Of a DNA stretch of 64,000 nt, positions 13,440 to 25,135 are shown one piece after another. The DNA lies in assembly GCA_963930655.1 (NCBI GenBank), contig OZ005618.1, positions 5,540,001 through 5,604,000 on the forward strand. The letters are read 5' to 3'. This stretch comes from Myrica gale (taxonomy: Eukaryota > Streptophyta > Magnoliopsida > Fagales > Myricaceae). The notes below the pieces were generated by a model. That model was given only the letters and a program-made list of their open reading frames with translations. It was not told the origin of the DNA and made no database searches. The position numbers were made by a program, and so were the translations under genes. Position 1 is the stretch's first letter, and each line of letters opens with the position of its first letter.

Positions 13440-14650
13440 ATAGGGCATAGAAGGCCAGAACTCTCAAACTTCTCCTAGTGCCCAACAGCGGGAATCGGAG
13501 TACTCCGCCAGATAACAGGACGTGAATCGGGACTTCCAAATCAGCTGAACTAATTCGAATGAAACGGAAATAGTAGCTCTTCTAACACTGGTTCCTTAAT
13601 GAAATAATCAAACAAGTATCAAATTCAAGTACAGCAACTAAAAAGGCCCAACTACTAGTCAACAAAACAAAGAAAAGAACAACTCAAATTCTTCGACCGT
13701 ACAGCTTGAGAAGAAACAAACCCACCATACTGGCATACTGCAAGCAAAAGCCCTTACTATAGGAAGAATTTATAGTTGAGAGTCGTATTAGACTGACGGG
13801 AGCAAAAACGTTCTGTTATAGACGGCTGGATATTAACCCGGGGCAGTTTGAGCAGGCATGAAAGAAAGAGCTGAAATTGACTACCTCGTGAAAGGTGGGA
13901 TCTTTCTGACCAGGTCCCCATTGCGAATGCTCAAGCATTTAATTGCTGATGCAGATGGTAGGCATCTTTTTCACTCGCTGAATAAAAATAATGCGTGTAG
14001 ATTATTATTTCTGACGCTGGGCTTGAGGTGTTGACTTTTATGGAAGAGTGGTTGTGGAGATGATTTATTAATACTATGCAACCTACTCCATAATACAATG
14101 ACTAGAAGAAAAGGGACCTGTGTTTTGGAGCATTAGCCAAACGTACCCAATGAGGTACGGTACGGGGCTTCAGACTTGAACGGAAAACAAAAAAAAAATT
14201 GCTGTTTGACTATCGCAGAAGTCCGAGAGATCAAAACTGAAAGAAAGACAACACAAGTCTCTGTATGCTCCATGCGAGACTTGGGGGTGTTTGTTTCTCC
14301 AAAATTTTGGGGTTTAAAATTTTCAACAAAACAAACACATTCTAAAATTTTTAACTTTTACACACATACACTCTACTTTTCACAAACCCCAATAAATCTC
14401 AATAAAGTAAAGATTCTCAAAATTTCGGGAATATTCCCGGAAATTTCCACGAACAAACGCCTCCAAGGCCACCCAAAAACAAAAAAGGAAATTGGAGTTA
14501 TGTGAACCGACTGCCGCAGTTGAATGATTTCAGGCCCAATGGGAACACAATTTAATGCGGTTGGTTTCAGAACAACATTAATAACAATAGTCTGGTACAC
14601 CCGAACAATATCTCAGCGAACAAGATAAGTAGAGACTTTAAGGACTAACG
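13440..14650. repeat. upstream flank of kinase copy 1 (first of three copies)
   Basis: The region 5' of the kinase start is repeated at 19850-20480 and 60430-61290 with few differences. It presumably includes the kinase promoter and 5' UTR. Shared landmarks are the stretch near 13900 reading TTTCTGACCAGGTCCCC and the one near 14470 reading CACCCAAAAACAAAAA. About 190 bp at 14283-14472 is absent from the other copies and has MITE-like ends. No transcription start or TATA element was fixed with confidence. Confidence 0.8.
14283..14472. mobile_element. small MITE-like insertion in the upstream flank
   Basis: The other two flank copies read from AAACTTGG directly to CACCCAAAAAC. Here about 190 A/T-rich bases intervene, starting GGGGTGTTTGTTT and ending GAACAAACGCC, which are loosely inverted. 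A central palindrome (GGGAATATTCCC near 14430) is present. No clear target duplication was read, so the superfamily is uncertain. Confidence 0.55.
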
Positions 14651-14823
14651 TCCTGTGGCGGTGGTGTTAGATTGTTTTGTAATGTTAAAATTTTAGGAGG
14701 CGATAAAAAAGGTAGTGAGAGAATAAAAAAATAGATGAAAAAGTGAAAAAGTTTGTGAAAAAATAAAGAAAGATAAAAAATTGTAATGATGATAAAATTT
14801 TGGTGTGTCAAACTCCATCTTTT

Positions 14824-17069
14824 AATAACTCCCTTGGTCCCTGGGGTACGACAAAATCTCAAATTGGTCCTCGGGGTATTTTTTGTCTTGAGTTGGTCCT
14901 TGGGGAATTTAAGATGGTGTAGTTGGTCCTTCCCGTTATCTGAGGATGGAAATGTACTACGTGGATAACGGTGGCCATGTCACCCTTCATTTTTATTTGC
15001 CACGTAATTAATTTTTTTTCCACGTCAACTATTTAAAAAAAAACCTGCGCAGACACACCCGTGAATTAAACAAACCCAGGCCCGAACAAAATTTTCCAAT
15101 CCCTTACCCGAAACCTAAAATCTCACAACTGCCTAAATCCTTCGTCACCTTCACCCTAAAATGTCCCAAAAGCTAGAACCCTAAGTTCCCCAAAAGCACT
15201 TGACGCCCATAGTGACGCGATTTAGCTCACCATGAACCATTGCCCTCTTTCCCCGAACCCTTTCTTTTCTTTTCAAAGTTTGGCTAGCTCATCCCTAAAT
15301 CTCCTTGATTGCAAGCCAAGGTGAGTATTGTCATTGGTTTGAGGTATTCTTTTAAAATGTTCGATTGTTGTTATATTTATGTTATTTCCTTGGGATCTGT
15401 CAAAGTCAAAAGCCTTATTGAACTTATATCGTGCTTGTTTGATCTTTTGGCGGTGGTGGGGTTACAATATGGTTTTGTTGTTTTGTTCGAATTATTGTTT
15501 TCTTTGTTAGTGGTGGGGTAGTCACAGCTTGTTGCTATAGGGTTAGTATCTCGTTCTTAAAAAATTAACAACTTTGTTGTTGTGGGGTAGCCAGTTGACT
15601 TAACTTTGTTTGTCTTTTACTGCAAAGTTAGGTAGTCACCATGTGGTCCCTCTTTAGAAGAAAATAATTTTTCTATTAAGTATCATGTGCAGTGCGAGTG
15701 TTGGTTGCAAAATTAACGTTTGCCTATTAGTTTTTGTTGGGGCTTTCTTTTATTTTGCTTTGTAATCTTGCATCCGAGTCATTATGTATATTCTACAACA
15801 ATTATATCTTATTTGTTGGGGCTTTCTTTTCTCAATTGTTTATAAACGGTTCATGTTGTGTGACATTTGTATGTTTTTTTCAAGTTATTATATTATATTA
15901 TTCTAGTGGTTTAGTTGATCTTACTTTAGACCTTGTGTTATTGTTTCTTAGTATTTAACTTCATTTGTTTAATCACTTGCAGATGACAATTTAGATATTG
16001 TTGCATCATCGAGGGAAGATAAGTTTTTTAAGTGGGGAGTATGTTGGAGGCAAAGTAACCGACCTTGGGCACCTTGATCCAAATTTAATATCCGTAACTC
16101 ATCTGTATAAGATGTTGAGGCAAAAGTTTGGGTACAACAACTCTGAAGCTTTATGGTGCAAGTTCGAGCAGGAGAAGTTTGAGCGAGGAGTTAATGCACT
16201 TGAAAATGACTCGGATGTGCATCATATACTTTCTTGATTGAAGCAAGAGAATATGGACATATTGCATGTGTATGTAGAGCATAGGTTGGATGAAGGGTCA
16301 TCTCATTTACGGGAAGATGAAGGGTCTAGACAGCAACCTACAGAGGGCGGGAATGGGGCTCCTTTAATAAATGAAGATGCTCCTCTGATAGATGAAGATG
16401 GTCCTCTTACAGAGGAAGATGAGGATGACTTATTTGAAGATGAGTTGGAGGATGTGTACGAGTATTTGAGCAATTTCTCTGAAACAGATGACAATGAATC
16501 AGAGCTTTTCGGTAATTCACATTCGATGGATTCTGAGGAAGTTGCTGAGGACATGAGGGATTTGGAATGTGGGAATGATGGAGGTTCAAGAGATTATACT
16601 GGAGTTTCTAAACATGTTACTGGAGCTGGAGAGGGGGCTCCAGCTGGAGCTGGAGCTCTAGCTTTTGGTCACTTGGAGGGAGCTGAGGGAGGGCAAGGCT
16701 CCCAAGCTGATAAAGCAATTGGTGCTAGAGTGGATGTCATAGATTGGTTCGGCCATGGGGCAGGTCATGGAGTGGCCCGTGGGGAGGACCAATCAGATGA
16801 GGATGGCAGCGAGAGATTTATTAGTATGAGCGAGGGTGATGACTCCGATAGTGACGCACCACAAAAACGGAGAAGGTACAAGGACTTCAATGGCAAATAA
16901 AAATGAAGGGTGACGTGGTCACCGTTATCCACATAGGACATTTTCGTCCTCAGATAACGGGAAGGACCAACTACACCATCGTAAATTCCCCAAGGACCAA
17001 CTCAGGACAAAAAATACCCCGAGGACCAATTTTGGATTTTGTCATACCCAGGGACCAACGAAGTTATTA
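14824..17069. mobile_element. Mutator-like element with terminal inverted repeats of about 190 bp
   Basis: The left arm (about 14824-15003) and right arm (about 16895-17069) are near-perfect inverted copies. Landmarks in the left arm are TTGGTCCCTGGGG, TTGGTCCTTGGGG and CCGTTATCTGAGGA; the right arm has their complements in mirror order. Long inverted repeats of this kind mark Mutator-like elements (MULEs). A 9-bp target duplication was not identifiable. The interior encodes only a PB1-like N-terminal fragment (15983-16900) with no DDE transposase, so the element is non-autonomous. It sits in the upstream flank of kinase copy 1 and is absent from the other flank copies. Confidence 0.85.
15983..16900 (+). 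pseudogene. MULE transposase N-terminal (PB1-like) fragment with acidic tail
   Basis: Starting from the ATG at 15983, just after a plausible acceptor (TTGCAG), the frame reads LLHHRGKISF, then EYVGGKV, LDPNLISV and KFGYNN. This resembles the PB1-like N-terminal domain of plant MULE proteins (family recognition from memory). A long Glu/Asp-rich segment follows (many EDGPLTEEDEDDLFEDELED-type residues), then a Gly/Ala-rich part and a basic end, KRRRYKDF. Two in-frame stops (TAG at 15992, TGA at 16235) interrupt it. The transposase core and zinc knuckle that normally follow are missing. A non-coding stretch of about 700 bp before it (15300-15980) looks like an intron or 5' leader. Confidence 0.65.
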
Positions 17070-17346
17070 TGCCTTGTTAAAATTTTGAAGTGTTTAAATT
17101 TTAAGGTATTAGAGTTGGTAAAAAAGTGAAGGGAAAGATAATTGGAATGAATTTTTATATTTATTTAGAGTAACAAGTAATAATTTAAAAGAAAGAGAAA
17201 GAATTTTAAAAATTTATTTTATTAGAATAAAAATTTTAGAGATTCAAAATTTTTGCTCTCAAATATCTTTCGAGGCAAGACGGGCCAACCGGTGTTGGTG
17301 GAGTGCTAGCCAGAGGCGAGAATGTTGTCCCCCATGACTGACTTAG

Positions 17347-17542
17347 GTTGTGTTTGAGTGTTAAAATTTTGGAAGGTAAAAATTTTATTGTATTGGATTT
17401 GGTGAAAAAATGAAGAGATAGATGATTTTTAATATTTATTATAATGAAAAGTAATGATGTGATAGGGAGAAAGAGATTATATTGTAATTTTTTATTATGT
17501 TAAAATTTTAGAAAGTGTAAAATTTTTGGGGACAAACATAGC
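17347..17542. mobile_element. 196-bp MITE in flank copy A
   Basis: The ends GTTGTGTTTG and CAAACATAGC are an imperfect inverted repeat, flanked by CTTAG on both sides (17342-17346 and 17543-17547). The other flank copies (near 25185 and 61370) show the uninterrupted site with one CTTAG followed by ATTGG. The interior is A/T-rich with no coding sequence. Confidence 0.75.
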
Positions 17543-18373
17543 CTTAGATTGGACTAGGATTTAGCTAGCTAGGACTCCCCCTTCCTCCTTTACAGCGTGT
17601 TTTTAAGGTATAATTACATCCAGCTAGATAGGGTCTTCGAATTTTTTCGTTAATTTTCTGAGTTCAGGTTAAGAGAGTTACTAAATTAAGACTCAACCTT
17701 AAGCTCAAGGACTGCCGCAGGACAAATTGAACTCTAAAGATTGAATCTCTAAAAGGTTATATCTTAAAGACCGATGAACTAATTAAGCCTAAAAGACAAC
17801 AAAAACTTGTCGATGCTAATGAAGTTCTATAGATATTCTTCTCACAAATCCTCAAAACCCCAATCTCTTCTCAATTACCAATTTGACACGGAAGAATTGT
17901 TAGTTTGAAGAAATTAGTTGACCGTAAATGTGAACGGAGAACGAGCTCGAGATGATGAGAACATATATTAGGTGTCGATGGGGGAGAAAAGTAGTTCAAA
18001 CGTTTAATCGTCAAAATCGAATTATAAGTAGGAGACCTGGTCCATGATTTGGAGATCAAAGACATTCCGGATAATTCGAAAGAAGTTTCGAGCACCCTTT
18101 GAACAATTCTCAAGTCATGAGGGTTTAGCGTGTGAATTGTTTGCAGTTCAAGAATTATCACCTGCCGTAGAAAGCCATGAAGTGGGTTTTGGTACTTTTC
18201 TCAGACAACCCAATTTTGCACGGTTTTCCAAACATCTTTCAGGGCAGAAGATGTCCACGAGCTCACCTTTTCTCTTGCTAAAATCTTCTCTCTTTCTGTA
18301 ATCTTCATCATTCAAAATGGAGACATTGTTATCTGGTCAGTCTTGTATTAAACTCTTGATCGAATTTAATCTT

Positions 18374-18555
18374 AAGGGTTGATTTAGTGGTTAGGCTTGA
18401 ACTTTGGTGATATGTTTCCTCCAAGGTTTCAAGTTCAAATATCTCATTAACTCTTTAAGACTATCTTAAAATCTTTAACCTAATAATTATTCGGTTTATA
18501 TAAGATGGAAGGAGTGCGCAGTCGAGATACACGTAAACTAACCCGGACATTCTAT
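18374..18555 (+). mobile_element. degenerate tRNA-derived SINE, copy A
   Basis: The head reads GGGTTGATTTAGTGGTTAGG (A-box-like), followed by GTTTCAAGTTCAAAT (B-box-like). A tail region has AATTATTCGG and ends CTAACCCGGACATTC. The same element lies at the corresponding place in flank copy B (26216-27236), so it was inserted before the flank was duplicated. Confidence 0.6.
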
Positions 18556-19140
18556 TAAGAGAAAAAAAAAACTCTTCAACTTGAGTAGGATTGAAACTAG
18601 ACATTTTTAAAGCAGAAAAACACCGACCAACGTAGAGAGCAAATAAAGATACGGTTTCCCGATTTAAAAAAAACAGAAAGAAGAAGAAGATATGGTTCCC
18701 ACGTCATCTCATCACCAATCATGCACGATTGCTCCCCACTTGTTGCATGCAAACAAAACCGTTCAATATTTGTTTATCTAAACTTTCGGTATGAATTGAC
18801 TTTTGATATTTTCATGTTTAATATGGTCGTAAAGGCCATGAGAAGTTTTGAATGTTGCCCTTAGACTAATCTTGATATATATCAGTCGCGTGCGTGGCCG
18901 GCTTAAAGACCCGAAAAATGCTCCCAACCGCTTATGCTGAAGTTGGTAAGTAATAAGCATGGGCCATTTGAGACATCATTTGAGTATGCATCGACAAGTA
19001 GCTTTCTTGGGAAAATTTAAACTTACACAAAACCTACTACTCGTTCTATATCAAATGTTTAGGCGAATCCGTCAAGTTTTGCACAAAAGCAAATGGGACC
19101 CAAGAAAACCACATGACAACCCACCCCTTCATTACATCAT

Positions 19141-19849
19141 ATATATGAAGGTACAGCGAAGATATCACACATTACCTGGGCTTTTTTCGTTAGGCTGGCG
19201 GAATGGTAATATTAAGTAAATTTTATGTATATTTCACAAATTAATGTAGAAAAAAATTAATAGTCTTTTTGCAATAAAAGTTGAGAACAACTAATTAATA
19301 GAGCTAGCGTATATATATATACTGTTCTAAAATATATTAAAAAATAAAAAAAAAAACTTCAATTTTTTCAATAATGCTTCATAGGACCCAAAGGGCAAGA
19401 GATGCCCTCTCCCTCGCCCCTTGTTTGACTATCTTTCATTCCTCCTGTGTGGAATGAACTATCCATTAATTTATAAAGTCAATAGGTATAATATTAATTA
19501 AAATTGGAGTTAAGTAACTCTCATATCACATGAATTTAGAAAATTTATTAAGTTGATAGGAACATATAAAATTTTATTATTTAAATTATATGTTGTAATA
19601 TATAATTTTTATTAACTTTAAAAGAATCATGACCGAGAATAATTTTAGAATTTTTAGGGTTGTTAAAATTTTAAGTATTGAGGTTGATGAAAAAGTAAAG
19701 AGAAGTAATTTTTTATATTTTTTGTAGTGAAAAATAGTAATTTGATGGGAAGAAAAAGAATTATATTGTAATTTTTTATTATATTAAAATTTTAAATGAG
19801 TAAAATTTTAGCATAGAAACAAAACCTGAATACAGCTTGACATCATTTG
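19141..19849. other. A/T-rich junction between flank copies A and B
   Basis: No gene seen. It contains an A/T-rich, MITE-like stretch (about 19655-19820) whose repeated GTTAAAATTTTAA-type motifs resemble the one at 17347-17542, though its borders could not be fixed. Flank copy B begins near 19850. Confidence 0.4.
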
Positions 19850-20512
19850 CGATGATTTCTGACCAGGTCCCCATTGCGAATGCTCGAGCATTTGATTGCT
19901 GATGCAGATGGGAGGCATCATTTTCAATTTTCAGTGACTTTCTCTCGCTGAACAAAAATAATGCGTGTAGATTAGTATTTCTGACACTGGGCTTGAGATG
20001 TTGACTTTTATGGAAGAGTTGTTGCGGAGATAATTTATTACTATGCAACCTACTCCATGACCATAATACGATGACGACAAGAAAAGGAACCTGTGTTTTG
20101 GAGCATTTGCCAAACATACCCAATGAGGTACTGGCCTTCACACTTGCACGGAAAGCAAAAAAAAAATTGCTGTTTGACTATCACAAAGGTCCGAAAGACC
20201 AAAACTGAAACAAAGACAAAACACAAGTCTCAGGATGCTCCATATGAAACTTGGCCACCCAAAAACAAAAAAGGAAATTGGAGTTATGTGAACCGACTGC
20301 CGCAGTTGAATGATTTTAGACCAAAGGGAACACAATTTAATGCGGTTAGTTACAACAGTAAAAACAATAATCTGGTACACCCGAAAAATGTCGTTCTCAG
20401 CGAACAAGATACGTACAAACACTTAAGGACTAAAGAGATTTTGAATAGAAAAAAAAAGGACTAAAGAGATTTGGAGGCAAGACGGCCCAGCTGGTGTTGG
20501 TGGAGTGCTAGT
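19850..20512. repeat. upstream-flank copy B, proximal part (no kinase gene attached)
   Basis: This matches 13900-14640 and 60605-61330. In both of those places the sequence continues leftward into exon 1 of a receptor kinase. Here the homology stops near 19850 and no kinase exon follows. It is thus an orphan copy of the kinase upstream region. It is broken at 20512/20513 by a hAT element. Confidence 0.8.
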
Positions 20513-21792
20513 TAGGGGTGTTCACCGAATAGTGAAAACTGGCTCGACCCGGCATTTCGAAAGAAAATTCGAGTCGGCCTTTCGAGAATTCGGGTCGGCT
20601 TACATAAGACAATTTCTTTTCCGTAAGTTTCGAGTGGGGTGTCGGAATATACATAGATTTTTTGAAATTTCCAACCCGACCCGGTATATCTATACTCATA
20701 TCAACTGACGTTATACACTTCGAAAACTAAAAGGATCTACGTTTCTTCACTCATTTTTACCCTAGCGCCTCTGCCCCTCTCTACTCTCTCAACCTCTCTC
20801 AAAATCTTCTCCTCCGCCCCCTCTTTGGTGAGCTTCTCTCTCTACACTGTTGGTCGCACGTCTCCGATCTCCAAACTTTAGTCTTCACAGGAATACGTCA
20901 GTACGCTGCACGTCTTCAACTCCTCAGTCTTCATTCATCAAGTACGAATTCCTGGAACTCCTAATCTATCGATGTTTAATTTTGGATATATTGGTGTTGC
21001 CTGACTTCACCCCAGATTTGGTTCTACATCGAGCTATTCTATTATCTGTGTGCCTTTCTTCTATAGGTATCATTCGTTTTTCTGAAAATGAAAAGGAAAT
21101 TCTCCCTGATTGAACTTGAACAACTCGATGTTAATTTAGTAAGATTGCAAAGATAGGCACTCAAAACTAATTGAATAGCTCGATGTATCGTTCTTCACCC
21201 ACCTTCCACCCCACGGAAAAATTGCTATTCATACTTCTGTTACTTTGTAGTTGCTGACTAGTAATTTTCTTACTTCCATATGAGCTTATGGGTTTAATTA
21301 TGCTACGATAATCTCTTACTTGTAGTTCTTTCGGATTATTATAGACTACACATCATTATAATCATATCTCATACCAACTGGGAAGCTGATAAAATGTAGC
21401 TGGAGTATTGTAGCTGATAAAATGTAGCTGTGTTTTTGGGTTATTTGTAGCTGTGTTGGTATTGGAGTATTGATTTTTATTTCTTTGTGGGTGCTATTAT
21501 TTTCGGTGTCATACTCATTCTTCTTTTTTCTTCAACTCATAAGTCATACTTTCCACGGGTTAGATAGTTATGTTTATATTTTTTGCGTTTTGGTTTTCTT
21601 TTAATGTTTCTTTGCAGATAAATATAATTTCTTAATCTGTAAAGATTCTAATTGACATTGGCAACACAATTAATTTCTTATTCTGTTTCTATAATCGTAC
21701 TTTATTACAATGCACTATGCAGTATGAAGGGTGAATAATTCAGGGGTTGTTTTTGGTTAGTGGTTAAATATTATTTTTGCAATTGACACAGA

Positions 21793-23610
21793 TGGAGCCT
21801 ATGGATTGTAATGAGTCTAATGATGACATTGGTTATAGTAAGAATGATAATCATAGATGAGTTGCCTTTTAAGTTTGTGGAGGGGCAAGGGTTTAAGGAT
21901 TTTGTGAGGTCTCCTGAACCTAGATTCTCAATTCTTTCTCGCATCACTATAATGAGGGATTGTTTGGACTTATTTATCAAAGAGAAAGAAAAGTTAAGGA
22001 ACGTATTTATCAATACTGGTCAGCGTGTTTGTTTGATTACTGATATGTGGACTTCTATTTGAAATCTTAAATACATGGTTATCACTACCCATTTCGTTGA
22101 TAATGGTTGGAACTTACATAAAAGAATCATAAATTTTATTAAAGTTCCTAGTCATCAAGGAATCACAATTGGGAGGACGATTGAGTCATGTTTGTTGATG
22201 TGGGGGATAGATAGCATTTTCACAATCACAGTAGATAATGCCTCAACCAATGATGTTGCAGTTGATTATATGAAAAGGAGGACAAGAGATAGGGTTGTCA
22301 CTATTTTGGATAATGAGTTTATGCATATGTGATGTTGTGCTCATATACTTAATCTTGTTGTTAGTGGTGATTTGAAAGAAGTGAACGAATCAATTGTGAA
22401 AGTGAGAAATGCAGTTAAGTATGTAAAGGCTTCTCCTTTACGTCTTAACAAGTTCAAGCTATGTGTGGAAAGGCAGAAAATTCCAAGTGGAGGTCTTCTT
22501 TGTTTGGATGTTCTAACTAGATGGAACTCCACCTACTTGATGTTGGATGTGGCACAGAAGTATCAAAGTGCATCTGATCTTATGCAAGAGGATGATAGTC
22601 AATTCGTAGAGAGTTTGACTGAGGTTAGGCAAGGGAGAAGAGACTTGGGCCACTTGATGATGATGATTGGCCGACTGTTAGAGTCTTTATGAAGTTCTTG
22701 AAGATTTTTCGTGATGTAACTGTACGCATTTCTAGTTCTTTGTATACAACTGCAAATTTATATTTTCAAGAAATTTCTTTGATATACAACCATTTGCAAC
22801 AATTTTGTAAGAGTGATGATTATATGTTGAGTCTTATGTCTGAGAAGATGATGAAAAAATATGACAAATATTGGGAAGATTTTGAGAAGGTCAATATGAT
22901 GCTTTTTGTTGCGGGTGTGCTTGACCCACGATATAAGATGAAGTTTTTGGAGTTTTGGTTTGATGAAATAGTTGGTACTGAGCGGGCAACTGAACTTATT
23001 TAGAAGTTGAGGAATATCATCGATCACTTATTTAATTATTATGCCAAATTTGGTGGAGCTTCCTCTGGAAGTGGGGTTGAGTCAAGTGGTGAGGAGTCAA
23101 ATGTGAATGGTACAACTTCGATGGACGATAATGATATTATGTTCAGATTTCGCAAGTTTCGACCAGCAAAGGATACTAGTGTAGAGTGTAAATCAGAAGT
23201 GGATCGATACTTGACGGGGGAAGTTGAGGTAGGAGGAGATACTTTCGATATACTCATTTGGTGGAGGGTGAATTCAACAAGATACTCAATTCTTGGCGAA
23301 ATAGCACGAGAAGTACTAGTCATTTCTATCTCAACCATTGCTTCTGAGTCTGCTTTTAGTACTGGAGGTCGCATCTTAGATCCTTTTCGGAGCTCATTAG
23401 CTCCAAAAACGGTCGAGGCCCTTATATGTACTCACAATTGGTTAAAGTCTTCACCTACTCCTAATGACTCCCAAAATGCAATGGATGATGTGGAAAACTA
23501 TCAACTAGAATCAGGTATCATTCTCCAAATTTTTATTTCATTCATGATGAATGCTATCATGTTTAATCTTTCCTATTCTAACTTTTTTGACTTAATCTTG
23601 TTGTAGAGGT
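21793..23610 (+). pseudogene. hAT transposase (RICESLEEPER/DAYSLEEPER-like), broken
   Basis: The frame opens MEPMDCNESNDD at 21793 and then jumps directly to the DELPFKFVE region, so the zinc-finger BED domain normally between them appears deleted. Recognisable hAT blocks follow: ITDMWTS (about 22040), VDNASTNDVA (about 22230), CCAHILNLVV (about 22335), LDVLTRWNSTYLML (about 22505), LDPRYKM (about 22920) and the C-terminal dimerisation block IASESAFSTGGRILDPFRSS (about 23340). In-frame stops lie at 22060, 22330 and 23001, and the frame shifts near 22690. A possible last intron starts at the GT near 23513. It cannot make an active transposase. Confidence 0.88.
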
Positions 23611-24332
23611 GAATTTGAAGCATGGATTTATTGTGACATTGTGAGTTCTTGAAGATTTTGAGGTGCATGAAGATTATGAGTTAGTACGTGTAGTTTTCTC
23701 TATATTTGTTGTCTTATCTATGAAGTTGCATGATTATAAATTTATATGAGTATGTTAGAGAAATGGTTCCATTAGGGCTTATTGTTTTCTATGATCGATG
23801 TTAGTTTGTCCTCTTGATTTGGATAATTGTATACTATATTTGGAAAATTATTTTTACGTGGAAATCACTGACATGCATGGCTCATTCAAGTCTGAAAATA
23901 TTGGTAACATAGCAGCAAAATTCAATGAAAGAAATGGGCCTAGGATCTCAATAGGGACAAGCAAATAAAATGGAAAATTCTTACAAACCAGTAGCTTAAT
24001 TAGCTAAATAAATAACCCATAACTTTGACTAAATGAAGATGATTAGCAAAATACTAAAACATTGGGCTTAAAGGTAGAAACGTGGCTTGCAAGAAAATGG
24101 ATCAAGGGGAGGACCCGTGGGCCCAATATTTTAATTATAACTTATAGTTTTAAATTTTTATAGATCCTCGTAGTAAAGGAATGCCTACTAGTCGTATACT
24201 TTCATGTTGATATTTATATATCTACTTCGAGTATATGTTTCTAATTTCATGTTATAAATTTATAAGTATCTGACTTTATTTTATTTTGTGCATGTAGGTT
24301 ATGAGTGATGGAGAACTGAGAAAATGTTTCTA

Positions 24333-24540
24333 TATTTTGTTGGTGTTGTTGAAACTTTCTTATTTGAATTTTTAGTTATATTGATTCCATATTTTGTTGT
24401 TGTTGTTGTTGAAACTTATTTATTTGAATTTTTAGTTGTATTGATTCCATATTTTGTTGTTGTTGTTGTTGTTGAAACTTGTTTACTTGAATTTTTAGTT
24501 GTTCTGAATCCATATTTTTTTTTGATGTTTTTTTGAGGTA
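24333..24540. repeat. three-unit minisatellite (about 63-66 bp) inside the hAT element
   Basis: Three tandem copies of a unit containing TTGAATTTTTAGTTG and ATCCATATTTTG are separated by TTG runs of increasing length. The TTG tract length differs between units, as expected from slippage. Confidence 0.85.
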
Positions 24541-25135
24541 TGTTGCTTTTTCAGTTGCCTGCAACTCTGTTCTAATTCTTTTAGCATTGCAAATGTCCAT
24601 AGTTGTTAGATCTGGAACAAAGGAGGACTAAGGAGAATCCGAGATCATGGTGGATTTCCTATTTCCATAGCATGTTTTTCATTCTGATTTAGGTTTTTTT
24701 TTACAATTTTCCAAAATATATGAAGTGACCTGATTTTTTGTTCTGTTTAACTGCTAAATACGAAGGCTCTTGGATCAAATGGGCTTAAAAATGATTTTGG
24801 ATCAGGTTGATGTTGGCGATTAGCATATGAAATGGTTTTGGGCTTAAAAATTAATAATCTGGGCTTCAAAATCACCTTATAAATGGTTGGCATGAAATGA
24901 TTTTGGGCTTAAAAAATTGGTAAAAATGGGCTTTAAAATCCGAATCCAATGATTTTGGGCTTTCGGCCCATTCCGAAGTTCGACACGTATTCTAAAATCG
25001 GTTCGGAATATAATTTTGTCTCGAAACATGCAGTAATTTAAGGCGGCTCGAAACACTTTTATGTGTTATGAACATACATGGGTTGAGTGTTGAAATGCAG
25101 AACTTTCGACCAGCCGGGTCGGGTGTACATCCCTA

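Larger units (their letters stand above)
17268..19140. repeat. far upstream flank, copy A
   Basis: Outside the MITE and SINE this matches flank copy B (25136-26215, 36901-37150, 37740-37860) and unit 2 (61290-62110, 62260-62400). Shared landmarks are GGTGTTGGTGGAGTGCTAG at the start, GACACGGAAGAATTG near 17884 and GTGGCCGGCTTAAAGACC near 18893. No gene was recognised. Short reading frames here have no family resemblance and are not conserved between copies. Confidence 0.75.
20513..25135 (+). mobile_element. hAT transposon, 4.6 kb, inactivated
   Basis: The element starts TAGGGGTGTTCACC and ends GGGTGTACATCCCTA, an inverted repeat. It is flanked by the 8-bp duplication GTGCTAGT (20505-20512) and GTGCTAGC (25136-25143), one base apart. 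The undisrupted site GTGCTAGCCAGAGG is present at 17302 and 61331. It carries a broken RICESLEEPER-type transposase gene (21793-23610), a GC-poor leader and a three-unit minisatellite near its right end. Confidence 0.93.

Noticed and set aside
16303-16589. Antisense frames over the acidic MULE tail (Ser-rich and His/Pro-rich)
   Set aside because: They are mirror products of the Glu/Asp-rich coding repeat on the other strand.
14824-17069. The long inverted arms as a bacterial-type terminator or integron feature
   Set aside because: Arms of about 190 bp enclosing a PB1-like frame in a plant genome fit a Mutator-like element.
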